From: Kluyvera sp040932435
GTDB lineage: Bacteria > Pseudomonadota > Gammaproteobacteria > Enterobacterales > Enterobacteriaceae
Direction: 5' to 3'
Assembly (NCBI RefSeq): GCF_040932435.1
Contig: NZ_JBFQGA010000006.1
Location: 248,001-312,000 of the forward strand
Length of the DNA: 64,000 bases
A program made the position numbers and the translations under genes. The notes under the pieces were generated by a model, which was not told the DNA's origin, made no database searches, and saw only the letters and a program-made list of their open reading frames with translations. Below are positions 49,523 to 58,733 of the stretch, piece after piece (position 1 is the stretch's first letter; every line of letters begins with the position of its first letter).

Positions 49523-50569
49523 TTACAGGCGGGTTGCTACAGCGGCTGCTAATTTTTCCAACAGCAGTTCGGTATCTTCCCAGCTCAGACAAGGATCGGT
49601 AATTGATTGGCCGTAGGTGAGCGGTTGGTCGGCGACAATTTTCTGCGTGCCTTCACGCAGGAAACTTTCAGCCATAATACCGGCAATGGCCGTCGAGCCG
49701 TTGCGGATCTGCTGGCAAATATCGTCACATACTTCCAACTGGCGACGATGCTGTTTCTGACAGTTCCCGTGGCTGAAATCAACCACCAGATGCTCAGGCA
49801 AATCGAACTCGTGCAGCGTATCGCAGGCTGCGGCAATATCGTTGGCATGGTAGTTCGGTTTTTTACCACCACGCATGATGATATGCCCGTATGGGTTACC
49901 GCTGGTCTGGTAAATGGTCATCTGGCCATTTTTATCCGGCGACAAGAACATGTGACTGGCGCGAGAAGCGCGAATGGCGTCAACCGCAATGCGCGTATTG
50001 CCATCGGTGCCGTTTTTAAAACCGACTGGACAAGAAAGCGCCGACGCCATTTCACGGTGAATCTGGCTTTCAGTGGTTCGCGCGCCAATAGCGCCCCAGC
50101 TAATGAGATCGGCGATAAACTGACCGGTCACCATATCGAGGAATTCGGTAGCAGTCGGAACACCCAGCGTATTCACCTGCAGCAGCAGTTTGCGTGCCTG
50201 CTCAATACCGTGATTAACGCGGTAACTGCCGTTGAGATCCGGATCGGAAATTAAACCTTTCCAGCCCACGACCGTGCGCGGTTTTTCAAAATAGGTGCGC
50301 ATCACGATTTCCAACTCACCCTGATGCTTGTCACGCAGTACCTGCAAACGGCGAGCGTAATCGATGGCAGCATCAAGATCGTGGATAGAGCAGGGGCCCA
50401 CGATCGCCAGCAGGCGGTGATCTTCACCGTTGAGGATCTTTTCAATTCGACGGCGTGAGGCGGTAACGTGCGCCGCAACGTCCGGCGATACCGGGTGGCG
50501 CTCAGCAAGTTCAGCAGGCGTAATCAGGCTCTCAATTCGAGCAGTACGCAATTCATCGGTCTTATTCAT
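49523..50569 (-). CDS. aroH: Trp-sensitive DAHP synthase
   Basis: AroH catalyses the first step of the shikimate pathway: erythrose-4-phosphate plus PEP gives DAHP. It is the tryptophan-inhibited isozyme, 348 residues. The class I DAHPS features are present: IGPCSIHDLDAAIDYA-like GPCSIHD near 57, YFEKPRTVVGWKGL, NPYGHIIMRGG and DFSHGN. The ATG giving MNKTDELRTARIESL matches E. coli AroH. A TrpR operator lies upstream, which separates it from the Tyr and Phe isozymes AroF and AroG. Confidence 0.96.
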   Translation of the reverse strand: MNKTDELRTARIESLITPAELAERHPVSPDVAAHVTASRRRIEKILNGEDHRLLAIVGPCSIHDLDAAIDYARRLQVLRDKHQGELEIVMRTYFEKPRTVVGWKGLISDPDLNGSYRVNHGIEQARKLLLQVNTLGVPTATEFLDMVTGQFIADLISWGAIGARTTESQIHREMASALSCPVGFKNGTDGNTRIAVDAIRASRASHMFLSPDKNGQMTIYQTSGNPYGHIIMRGGKKPNYHANDIAAACDTLHEFDLPEHLVVDFSHGNCQKQHRRQLEVCDDICQQIRNGSTAIAGIMAESFLREGTQKIVADQPLTYGQSITDPCLSWEDTELLLEKLAAAVATRL

Positions 50570-50711
50570 GGAAGTCTCAGAAATTTGTTGCTTCGCCAGC
50601 CAATATGCTGGGAAGTGATGCACATCACGATAAACCAATCTCCGCTGAATTCAAGCGCGGAGCGTAATGTGCGCTCAATCACACTGACATGATAAACAAA
50701 TTCGATGTATT

Positions 50712-50729
50712 GTACTAGTGTATTAGTAC
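50712..50729 (-). promoter_or_regulatory. TrpR operator of aroH
   Basis: GTACTAGTGTATTAGTAC is a near-perfect TrpR operator (GTACTAGTTNAACTAGTAC type). On the minus strand TACAAT overlaps it as a possible -10. It lies 140 bp before the aroH ATG and overlaps the ppsR stop codon. Confidence 0.85.
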
Positions 50730-51556
50730 ATTCTCCGACTCAATCCCATAATATCCATGATTTTAGTAGCAATTTCTTCCACCGAGTAATTGGTGCTGTT
50801 AATCCACGGGATCTGGTTTCTGCGATACAGCGCCTCCACTTCGGCAACTTCCATCCGGCACTGACGCATTGAAGCATAGCGACTGTTCTCACGTCTTTCT
50901 TCGCGGATGGCTGCCAGACGCTCGGCGTTGATGGTTAGGCCAAATAGCTTATGCTGCAGTGGTTTTAGCGACGCGGGCAGCACAAGGTTATCCATGTCGT
51001 CGGCAATAAACGGGTAGTTGGCGGCGCGAATGCCAAACTGCATTGCCAGATAAAGGCTGGTGGGCGTTTTCCCACAGCGCGAAACGCCAAGCAAAATCAC
51101 CTGGGCCTGATCAAGGTTACGCAGTGAAATACCATCGTCGTGCGCCAAGGTGTAATCAATAGCGGCGATACGCGCATCGTACTTAGTGAGATTACCCGGC
51201 GTTAAGCCGTGGGTGCGGTGGGCAATAGGGGTGGGCTCAAGCTTTAACTCTTCCTGTAACGGAGCGACCAGCGCTTGCACGATATCCTGACAAAATCCCT
51301 CACATTGCAGAATAATGTGACGAATTTCAGGAATAACGATGGAGTAGAAAACTAACGGGCGCACACCGGATTGCTGATAAATTGCGTCGATCTGCTCCTT
51401 TACCGCCTTCGCCCGGCTTTCGCTTTCAATAAACGGCAATGTAATGCTGTTTATCGCCACCGGGAATTGTGACATCACCGCGTGGCCGAGAACCTCCGCC
51501 GTAATGGCGGTGCCGTCGGAAATATAAAATACCTGACGATCGACTGAGTTTTCCAT
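50723..51556 (-). CDS. ppsR: PEP synthase regulatory protein (kinase/pyrophosphorylase)
   Basis: PpsR inactivates PEP synthetase by ADP-dependent phosphorylation of a threonine next to the catalytic His and reactivates it by phosphate-dependent dephosphorylation. It is 277 residues from the ATG giving MENSVDRQVFYISDG, as in E. coli; AAAGG lies upstream. The DUF299 fold has its P-loop GVSRCGKT near 153-160. It is divergent from its target gene ppsA, the usual arrangement. Its last codons overlap the aroH operator. Confidence 0.97.
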   Translation of the reverse strand: MENSVDRQVFYISDGTAITAEVLGHAVMSQFPVAINSITLPFIESESRAKAVKEQIDAIYQQSGVRPLVFYSIVIPEIRHIILQCEGFCQDIVQALVAPLQEELKLEPTPIAHRTHGLTPGNLTKYDARIAAIDYTLAHDDGISLRNLDQAQVILLGVSRCGKTPTSLYLAMQFGIRAANYPFIADDMDNLVLPASLKPLQHKLFGLTINAERLAAIREERRENSRYASMRQCRMEVAEVEALYRRNQIPWINSTNYSVEEIATKIMDIMGLSRRMY

Positions 51557-51885
51557 TTTGCCTTTCCCCGTTAATTGCCTGAAAGCGTAAATTAAATTTA
51601 AACACAACCGGATGATGCTTGTCGTTAAATTAAAAATGAAATGGTATTTTTATTTTTAATGAAATACCCATTTCATTTTTATCTTATCGCCAATAGACCG
51701 TCGGTTATTGTGGCTTTTTAGCTTAATCAGTAGGTTATGAATTACATGGAATCAATCCTAAAAAGTAAAAAAATAATTTGCTTACACGATTCACCGTTTT
51801 TTTCAGCAGTTTAAATATGCGAGGATATTTTGAGTAGTCAGTCGTTACTTATCACTGCTTCTTTAATCAAAAAAGGATTGTCTCG
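51557..51885. promoter_or_regulatory. ppsR-ppsA divergent control region
   Basis: This 329-bp region has no gene. It contains an AT-rich inverted repeat (AAAATGAAATGG at 51633-51644 and its exact complement at 51668-51679) and a Cra-like box (51782-51793). AAAAAGGA precedes the ppsA ATG. Confidence 0.6.
51782..51793 (-). promoter_or_regulatory. Cra (FruR) box candidate of ppsA
   Basis: The minus strand reads TGAATCGTGTAA, matching 10 of 12 positions of the Cra core. Cra activates ppsA in E. coli during gluconeogenesis. Confidence 0.6.
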
Positions 51886-54264
51886 ATGTCCAACAATGGC
51901 TCGTCACCGCTGGTGCTTTGGTATAACCAACTCGGCATGAATGATGTAGACAGAGTTGGAGGCAAAAATGCCTCCTTGGGTGAAATGATTACGAATCTGT
52001 CCGGGATGGGAGTTTCAGTACCTAACGGATTTGCCACCACTGCCGATGCGTTTAATCAGTTCCTCGACCAGAGCGGCGTGAACCAGCAGATTTATCAGCT
52101 GTTGGATAACACCGATATTGACGACGTTACCGCCCTGGCGAAAGCCGGCGCGCAGATCCGCCAATGGATCATCGACACTCCTTTCCAGAGCGAACTGGAA
52201 CAGGCTATTCACGAGGCATATAACCAGCTGGCGGCAGACAATGCCAATGCCTCTTTTGCCGTGCGCTCCTCAGCCACCGCAGAAGATATGCCGGATGCCT
52301 CCTTTGCGGGACAGCAGGAAACCTTCCTAAACGTCCACGGCTTTGATGCAGTGCTGGTCGCCGTGAAGCACGTATTTGCTTCACTGTTTAACGACCGCGC
52401 GATCTCCTATCGTGTTCACCAAGGCTATGACCACCGCGGCGTTGCGCTGTCGGCGGGCGTTCAGCTGATGGTGCGTTCCGACCTCGCATCCTCCGGCGTG
52501 ATGTTCTCCATCGATACCGAATCCGGCTTCGATCAGGTGGTATTTATTACCTCCGCGTGGGGACTGGGCGAGATGGTGGTGCAGGGCGCTGTGAACCCGG
52601 ATGAGTTTTATGTGCACAAGCCGACGCTTGCCGCCGGTCGCCCGGCTATTGTGCGTCGCACGATGGGCTCGAAAAAAATTCGTATGGTGTACGCACCGAC
52701 CCAAGAGCACGGCAAGCAGGTACGTATTGAAGACGTACCGCAGGCGCAGTGTGACATTTTCTCGTTGACCAACGACGAAATCCAAGAGCTGGCGAAGCAG
52801 GCCGTACAGATTGAGCAGCACTACGGTCGTCCAATGGACATCGAGTGGGCTAAAGACGGTCACACTGGCAAGCTGTTTATCGTTCAGGCGCGTCCAGAAA
52901 CCGTACGTTCGCGTGGGCAGGTAATGGAGCGCTATACGCTGCATTCTCAGGGGCGCATTGTCTCTGAGGGCCGCGCTATCGGCCACCGCATTGGTGCGGG
53001 TAGCGTGAAGGTGATCCACGATATCAGTGAAATGAATCGGATCCAGCCGGGTGATGTACTGGTGACCGACATGACCGACCCCGATTGGGAACCGATCATG
53101 AAAAAAGCGGCAGCCATCGTCACTAACCGTGGTGGGCGTACCTGTCACGCGGCGATTATCGCGCGTGAACTGGGCATTCCAGCCGTCGTAGGCTGTGGTG
53201 ATGCCACCGAGCGCATGAAGGATGACGAACAGGTTACCGTTTCCTGCGCCGAAGGTGACACTGGCTATGTCTACGCCGACCTGCTGGACTTTAGCATCAA
53301 CAGTTCCAGCGTCGATACCATGCCGGATCTGCCGTTGAAAATCATGATGAACGTCGGTAACCCGGACCGTGCGTTTGACTTCGCCTGTCTGCCAAACGAA
53401 GGCGTCGGTCTAGCGCGTCTGGAATTCATTATCAACCGGATGATTGGCGTACACCCACGTGCGTTGCTGGAATTTGATGACCAGGAACCTAAGCTGCAAA
53501 ACGAAATCCGCGAGATGATGAAAGGTTTTGACTCGCCGAAAGAGTTTTACGTTGGCCGCCTGACCGAAGGGATTGCCACGCTCGGCGCGGCATTCTATCC
53601 GAAACGCGTCATTGTGCGCCTCTCGGATTTCAAATCTAATGAATACGCCAACCTGGTGGGCGGCGAGCGCTATGAGCCGGAAGAAGAGAACCCAATGCTC
53701 GGCTTCCGTGGCGCAGGTCGTTACGTGTCTGATAGCTTCCGCGACTGCTTTGCGCTGGAGTGTGACGCGGTGAAACGCGTACGTAACGAGATGGGTCTGA
53801 CCAACGTTGAGATTATGGTGCCGTTCGTACGTACCGTCGACCAAGCGAAAGCGGTTGTCGATGAACTGGCGCGTCAGGGGCTCAAGCGCGGCGAAAATGG
53901 TCTGAAGATCATTATGATGTGCGAAATCCCATCTAACGCCTTGTTAGCCGAACAGTTCCTCGAGCATTTCGATGGTTTCTCTATCGGTTCCAACGACATG
54001 ACGCAGCTCGCACTGGGTCTTGACCGTGACTCTGGCGTGGTTTCGGCACTGTTCGATGAGCGCAACGACGCGGTGAAAGCGCTGCTGTCGATGGCGATTC
54101 GCGCGGCGAAGAAACAGGGCAAATATGTGGGGATCTGTGGCCAGGGGCCGTCCGATCACGAAGACTTTGCCGCCTGGTTGATGGACGAAGGGATCGACAG
54201 CCTGTCGTTGAACCCTGATACCGTTGTTCAAACTTGGCTGGGTCTGGCCGAACTGAAAAAATAA
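51886..54264 (+). CDS. ppsA: Phosphoenolpyruvate synthase
   Basis: PpsA makes PEP from pyruvate and ATP (giving AMP and phosphate) for gluconeogenesis. At 792 residues it is full length. Domains are an N-terminal ATP-grasp (about 1-340, with RSSATAEDMPDASFAGQQET), a swivelling phospho-His domain with GGRTCHAAIIARELGIPAVVG (His near 421), and a C-terminal PEP/pyruvate barrel with GSNDMTQLALGLDRDSG and GICGQGPSDH. The Thr next to the catalytic His is the PpsR target. A terminator follows. Confidence 0.98.
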   Translation: MSNNGSSPLVLWYNQLGMNDVDRVGGKNASLGEMITNLSGMGVSVPNGFATTADAFNQFLDQSGVNQQIYQLLDNTDIDDVTALAKAGAQIRQWIIDTPFQSELEQAIHEAYNQLAADNANASFAVRSSATAEDMPDASFAGQQETFLNVHGFDAVLVAVKHVFASLFNDRAISYRVHQGYDHRGVALSAGVQLMVRSDLASSGVMFSIDTESGFDQVVFITSAWGLGEMVVQGAVNPDEFYVHKPTLAAGRPAIVRRTMGSKKIRMVYAPTQEHGKQVRIEDVPQAQCDIFSLTNDEIQELAKQAVQIEQHYGRPMDIEWAKDGHTGKLFIVQARPETVRSRGQVMERYTLHSQGRIVSEGRAIGHRIGAGSVKVIHDISEMNRIQPGDVLVTDMTDPDWEPIMKKAAAIVTNRGGRTCHAAIIARELGIPAVVGCGDATERMKDDEQVTVSCAEGDTGYVYADLLDFSINSSSVDTMPDLPLKIMMNVGNPDRAFDFACLPNEGVGLARLEFIINRMIGVHPRALLEFDDQEPKLQNEIREMMKGFDSPKEFYVGRLTEGIATLGAAFYPKRVIVRLSDFKSNEYANLVGGERYEPEEENPMLGFRGAGRYVSDSFRDCFALECDAVKRVRNEMGLTNVEIMVPFVRTVDQAKAVVDELARQGLKRGENGLKIIMMCEIPSNALLAEQFLEHFDGFSIGSNDMTQLALGLDRDSGVVSALFDERNDAVKALLSMAIRAAKKQGKYVGICGQGPSDHEDFAAWLMDEGIDSLSLNPDTVVQTWLGLAELKK

Positions 54265-54281
54265 CGCATCTTGCCGTTGAT

Positions 54282-54312
54282 AATCCCGGGCCTTGTGTCC
54301 GGGATTTTTTTT
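54282..54312 (+). terminator. ppsA terminator
   Basis: The stem AATCCCGG / CCGGGATT with a 10-base loop is followed by T8. Confidence 0.9.
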
Positions 54313-54511
54313 GCCGTTCCCCCAAATCATTCGAGTTGTTGGCGATCACACTTCGCGAAGAAAACCAAAAATCATAAATCCGCTGGCAATTTCGACAATT
54401 GTTCCACGCCCGTCACTTCTGAATACTGATTCACAAATGCTAATACCGTGCGCTAACCCGTCATTGTGCTGAATGATTTCGGGCATTGACCAGCAACTCA
54501 GGAGAACGGCT

Positions 54512-56881
54512 ATGACCCCGATTTACAAAGATCCCCAACGCCCGATTCAGGAGCGTGTCGATGATTTACTGGCGCGTATGACGCCTGAAGAGAAATACGC
54601 CCAGATGCATGCTTGGTGGCTGGTGCTGTCGGAAGAGGGACAGCATCGTGAAAGAACTGACATGAGCGATGAATTTGCGGGCGTTAGTGCGCAGTCATCG
54701 CTCAGCGAACGCTTAAAACTTGGGGTTGGGCAAATTACCCGTCCGTTGGGCACCCATATTGTCGATGCTAAAACCGGCGTTCGCGCCGCCAATCGCCTGC
54801 AAAAAATGATGATTGAAGAGACTCGCCTCGGGATCCCCGCGCTATTTCATGAAGAGTGCCTCGTGGGACTGCTGTGTAAAGACGCCACGCTGTTCCCATC
54901 ATCGTTGAACTACGGCTCGACATGGGATCCCGCGCTGGTCAAACGTGCCGCACAGCAGATTGGTGAAGAGGCCCGATCCACCGGTTGCAAGCAGGGGCTG
55001 GCGCCGGTGCTCGATGTTTCTCGCGATGTACGCTGGGGGCGCACCGAAGAAACCTTTGGCGAAGACCCGTGGCTGGTGGGGGTCATGGCCTGTGCCTATG
55101 TTGAAGGGCTACAGGGCGAAAAACGCGACGTGTTGGCGACGCTTAAGCACTACGTTGGTCACTCGTTTAGCGAAGGGGCGCGTAACCATGCGCCAGTGCA
55201 TTTGGGCTTTCGTGAACTGAACGATACCTTCTTGCTGCCATTCGAAATGGCGGTAAAACAATCGAATGCGGGATCTGTGATGCCGGCCTATCACGACATC
55301 GATAATCAGCCGGGGCACAGCGACAGCTTCCTGTTAACCACGGTGCTGCGTGAGCGCTGGGGCTTTGACGGTATCGTCGTGGCTGATTACGGTGGCGTGA
55401 GTCTGCTGCATCAGCACCACGGCGTTGCGCAGGATGCGGCTGAATCGGCGGCACTGGCATTTAACGCTGGGCTGGACGTAGAGCTACCGAAAGACGACTG
55501 CGCTCGTCATCTGGCTGAAGCGGTTGCGCGCGGGCTTATTTCCCCTGAGAAAATTGACGAAATTGTCGCCCGCACGCTGACGGAAAAATTCCGTCTTGGC
55601 CTGTTTGAACACCCTTATACCGATGAGAATGCCATCTCGCTGCAGTCAGATACGACCCGCCAGGTGGCAAGAGAAGTGGCAACCCGCTCGATTACGCTGC
55701 TGGAGAACCGCGATGTGCTGCCGCTTACCGGCAAACCTCGTATTGCAGTCGTCGGCCCGACGGCGGACGATCCGCTGGCGCTGCTTAGCGGCTATAGCTT
55801 CCCGGTGCATTTGATCATCAGCGATATGGTGGAGAAAACCTCGCAGGTGACCACACCGCTGGCAGCACTTCGCCATTATCTTGGTGATAGTCAGGTTCGC
55901 TATGCCAAAGGCTGCCATATCATTGAGCAACGCATGGCGGGCGCGCCGGTCTTCCCTGGTGATAGCTCGGGCAAGCCGATGCAGTCTTCTCCGGTATCTG
56001 AGGATCTTAGCCTGATCCCGCAAGCGGTATCTGCCGCGTTGGAAAGCGAGGTGGTTGTCGTCTGTCTGGGCGATCTGGCGGGGCTGTTCCAGAGCGGTAC
56101 GGTGGGTGAAGGTTCTGATACCGACAGCCTGAATTTGCCCGGCGTACAGCAGCAGCTGCTTCAGGCGCTAGTGGACACCGGCAAGCCGGTCGTGGTGGTG
56201 ATGACCGGTGGACGTCCGTATAACCTGCAAGGTCTAGAAGAGAAAGTCGCGGCGCTGATGCTGGCATGGGCGCCGGGTCAAGAGGGCGGCTGGGCGATAG
56301 CCGACGTGCTGACCGGACGCGCCGAACCGCAAGGGCGTCTGGTGGTTAGCGTGCCGAAAAGTGCCGGGGCGATGCCGTTTTACTATAACCATAAGTTGAA
56401 AAGTGGTGGTACGCCGTTTGCCTTCCATTTTGGCGCGCTGTATCCGTTTGGCTACGGTAAAGGTTGGGGCGAGTTCACCTATGGTGAGCCGCAGCTGGCG
56501 CAAAGCCAAGTGCCGATTGACGGTGACATTACCTTGCGTATTCCGGTCAAAAATATCGCAGAGCGTAGCGGCAGCGAAGTCGTGCAGATTTATGTGCGCG
56601 ATAAAGTGGCATCGATGGTGCGTCCGCTTCAGGAACTGAAGGCGTTTGAACGCGTGACACTGTCACCAGGTGAACAGACGACGCTAACCTTTACGCTGCC
56701 GGTAGATATGCTGAACTTCACCAGCTATGACGGTCAGCGCATCGTTGAACCCGGTGAGTTTGAGTTGCAGATTGGGAGTTCATCGGCAGATATTCATTGC
56801 CGCGTGACGGTGCAGGTTAATGGGCAAACCCGCGTGTTGCCGTCGAATTGGCGGATGATGAGCCGCTGCGAAATCGGCTGA
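54512..56881 (+). CDS. Glycoside hydrolase family 3 beta-glycosidase (cytoplasmic)
   Basis: From the ATG giving MTPIYKDPQRPIQERVDDLL, preceded by CAGGAGAA, the protein is 789 residues. Order of domains: GH3 N-terminal barrel (about 25-340), with the nucleophile Asp expected in IVVADYGGVSLL near 295; GH3 C-terminal sandwich (about 380-630), with the substrate-loop motif AWAPGQEGG; and a fibronectin III-like domain near the end (about 690-760). There is no signal peptide, unlike periplasmic BglX, so it should act on imported or phosphate-free oligosaccharides in the cytoplasm. Substrate (glucoside or xyloside) cannot be told from sequence. It has no transporter partner beside it. Confidence 0.9.
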   Translation: MTPIYKDPQRPIQERVDDLLARMTPEEKYAQMHAWWLVLSEEGQHRERTDMSDEFAGVSAQSSLSERLKLGVGQITRPLGTHIVDAKTGVRAANRLQKMMIEETRLGIPALFHEECLVGLLCKDATLFPSSLNYGSTWDPALVKRAAQQIGEEARSTGCKQGLAPVLDVSRDVRWGRTEETFGEDPWLVGVMACAYVEGLQGEKRDVLATLKHYVGHSFSEGARNHAPVHLGFRELNDTFLLPFEMAVKQSNAGSVMPAYHDIDNQPGHSDSFLLTTVLRERWGFDGIVVADYGGVSLLHQHHGVAQDAAESAALAFNAGLDVELPKDDCARHLAEAVARGLISPEKIDEIVARTLTEKFRLGLFEHPYTDENAISLQSDTTRQVAREVATRSITLLENRDVLPLTGKPRIAVVGPTADDPLALLSGYSFPVHLIISDMVEKTSQVTTPLAALRHYLGDSQVRYAKGCHIIEQRMAGAPVFPGDSSGKPMQSSPVSEDLSLIPQAVSAALESEVVVVCLGDLAGLFQSGTVGEGSDTDSLNLPGVQQQLLQALVDTGKPVVVVMTGGRPYNLQGLEEKVAALMLAWAPGQEGGWAIADVLTGRAEPQGRLVVSVPKSAGAMPFYYNHKLKSGGTPFAFHFGALYPFGYGKGWGEFTYGEPQLAQSQVPIDGDITLRIPVKNIAERSGSEVVQIYVRDKVASMVRPLQELKAFERVTLSPGEQTTLTFTLPVDMLNFTSYDGQRIVEPGEFELQIGSSSADIHCRVTVQVNGQTRVLPSNWRMMSRCEIG

Positions 56882-57228
56882 TATAGTGTTAAAAAAAATG
56901 CCCATCGTGGGAGATGGGCAAAGACTACACACAGCAATTCGTTGTTTCACTCAGGGGATATATAAATCAAGGGGTTGTTCTATTACCTTGAAGCTTATAG
57001 TAGGCATACGTATTTTTTGCGTCGATCGGATTCCTCTCAATAGTTAAATAAATGTGAATAATTTCCGCGAGATGTCGCAAATCGCGCCGGTTTTTGTCCC
57101 TTGGCAACGCACCAACCGGTTAGATTTATTTAAGTAATCAAGAGGGCGCTTTGAGGCCGTGAAGTTGGTGCTGCTTGAGGCTATGAGGCGGCATAACCAA
57201 TCGGTTATGCCGGCCTCGCTTTCTTTGA
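56882..57228. other. Convergent spacer between the GH3 gene and ygcE
   Basis: This 347-bp region has no gene. It holds a leftward terminator near its left end and a second hairpin (GGCATAACC / GGTTATGCC with AATC loop, 57190-57211, extended by GAGG/CCTC) just past the ygcE stop. No ORF was recognised. Confidence 0.7.
56891..56920 (-). terminator. Leftward terminator past ygcE
   Basis: On the minus strand, the stem TGCCCATC / GATGGGCA with a 6-base loop is followed by T8. Orientation fits the ygcE transcript, over 300 bp past its stop. The same hairpin lies ten bases after the rightward GH3 stop. Confidence 0.8.
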
Positions 57229-58707
57229 TTATGCGTTTGACCAGCTTTGAATCGCGTCTAGGTTATCCAAATCACCGTGGAAGACCGCGTAGGATTTTTT
57301 CAAGATAGGATCGGTGTGCTGTGTCAGGTCTTTAAAGATGCCTTTATTCATCGCTTCATAACGTGCAGCATTTTCTGCCACCGGCGTAAAGACATCCTTC
57401 ACCCGTACCATATTGTCGATGGCCTGTTGGTACGACGTATACAGCCCTAGCCCAACAGCCGTATTGATTGCAGCACCGAGGCTTGCGCAGCCGTTAATCT
57501 CATTACGTCTGGCGGGCAGGTTAAACACATCAGCAAAAATCTGCATAAACAGACAGCTGTTTGAGCCGCCGCCGGTGATGATTATCTGTTTGGCAGAATG
57601 CTTCATTTCCGACGTCATATTGTCGTAATTATTCTTCAGGGTCAGCGCGATGCTTTCAAGAATCGAGCGGTAAATCCAGGCGTAATCCATCGTGGCGTTA
57701 AACCCAATCATAATCCCGCGCTTGTACGGCTCCCACGGGTTGGTGAGCCAGTCCAGCACGGTCATCAGACCGTCGCAGCCCGGTGGCACCTGACTGGCTT
57801 TTTTATTCAGCAAATCTTCCGGGGAAAGCCCTTGAGAATGGGCATCTTGAATGAATGACTCCCCCAACATGTCTCGAAGCCAACTTACCGTCCACATGCC
57901 TTTGCGAATGCCGTAACCTTCATACAGCAGGGTTTCCGGTATGGATGACATGATAGGCCAGTAATGAACAGGATCTTTCGGCAGCGCTTTGCCGTTCATC
58001 ATCAGGGCGATGTATGTGCCCAAAGAAATAACCGCCGTATCATCATCCAGCATACCTGCGCCAAGTGCTTCAACGGCTTTATCGCTGGTACTGCATACCA
58101 CCGGCAAACCTTGTGGGAAGCCCGTTAACGCTGATGCTTCTGATGTGATATGTCCCAAAATGGAGCCGGGCATTTGTACATCAAATAACATGCTACGCGG
58201 TAGATTAAATTTCTGAATTACCTCGGGATCGTCACTCCAGCCCCAGGTCTTGTAATCTACTGGCCATTGTCCGAAGTAGTTGGCGATATTGTCCTTGAAC
58301 TCTCCGGTCAAACGATGTGAAAGATAGCCGGAGAAGGAGGTCACATAGGCCACCTGTTCGTTGTCGTGCTCGTAGGGCCGCGTTACGCGGCTATCTTGCC
58401 AGCTAATCAATGGCGCAGCGGGCGTGCCGTCGGCTTTCAACAGCGCACGACAGCAACGAATCGATCCCAAGCCGATACCTACGATATCCGCTCTATTGCC
58501 CTGAAAACGGCCCATTAAATCTTTGCCCGCCGCACACAGAGAAGTCCACAGGTCGTCATCTGGGTGTTCCACGGTATCTGCATCAGGGGTGTGCATGGGC
58601 TGTAGCAGGCCTTTGCCTTCACACACTACATTCCCTTCGAGGTCATACATCACTACTTTTGTACTTTGACTGCCGCCATCAATTCCAATGATGTACTTCT
58701 TAGACAT
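57229..58707 (-). CDS. ygcE: FGGY-family carbohydrate kinase YgcE
   Basis: This 492-residue kinase of the FGGY family (xylulokinase/glycerol kinase fold) has the same length as E. coli YgcE. The N-terminal phosphate-binding loop reads GIDGGSQSTKVVMYD (8-22). The C-terminal ADP-binding and family signature reads IITGGGSNSCLFMQIFADV near 375. It presumably phosphorylates a sugar, sugar alcohol or keto-acid made inside the cell by the other ygc enzymes; the substrate is unknown. It lies 26 bp downstream of yqcE and is probably co-transcribed with it. Confidence 0.9.
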   Translation of the reverse strand: MSKKYIIGIDGGSQSTKVVMYDLEGNVVCEGKGLLQPMHTPDADTVEHPDDDLWTSLCAAGKDLMGRFQGNRADIVGIGLGSIRCCRALLKADGTPAAPLISWQDSRVTRPYEHDNEQVAYVTSFSGYLSHRLTGEFKDNIANYFGQWPVDYKTWGWSDDPEVIQKFNLPRSMLFDVQMPGSILGHITSEASALTGFPQGLPVVCSTSDKAVEALGAGMLDDDTAVISLGTYIALMMNGKALPKDPVHYWPIMSSIPETLLYEGYGIRKGMWTVSWLRDMLGESFIQDAHSQGLSPEDLLNKKASQVPPGCDGLMTVLDWLTNPWEPYKRGIMIGFNATMDYAWIYRSILESIALTLKNNYDNMTSEMKHSAKQIIITGGGSNSCLFMQIFADVFNLPARRNEINGCASLGAAINTAVGLGLYTSYQQAIDNMVRVKDVFTPVAENAARYEAMNKGIFKDLTQHTDPILKKSYAVFHGDLDNLDAIQSWSNA

Positions 58708-58733
58708 AGTCTTTCTCCTTTAAAATTACACCG

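Noticed and set aside
49607..50254. 215-codon frame antisense to aroH
   Set aside because: Complement of the aroH coding region with no independent start signals.
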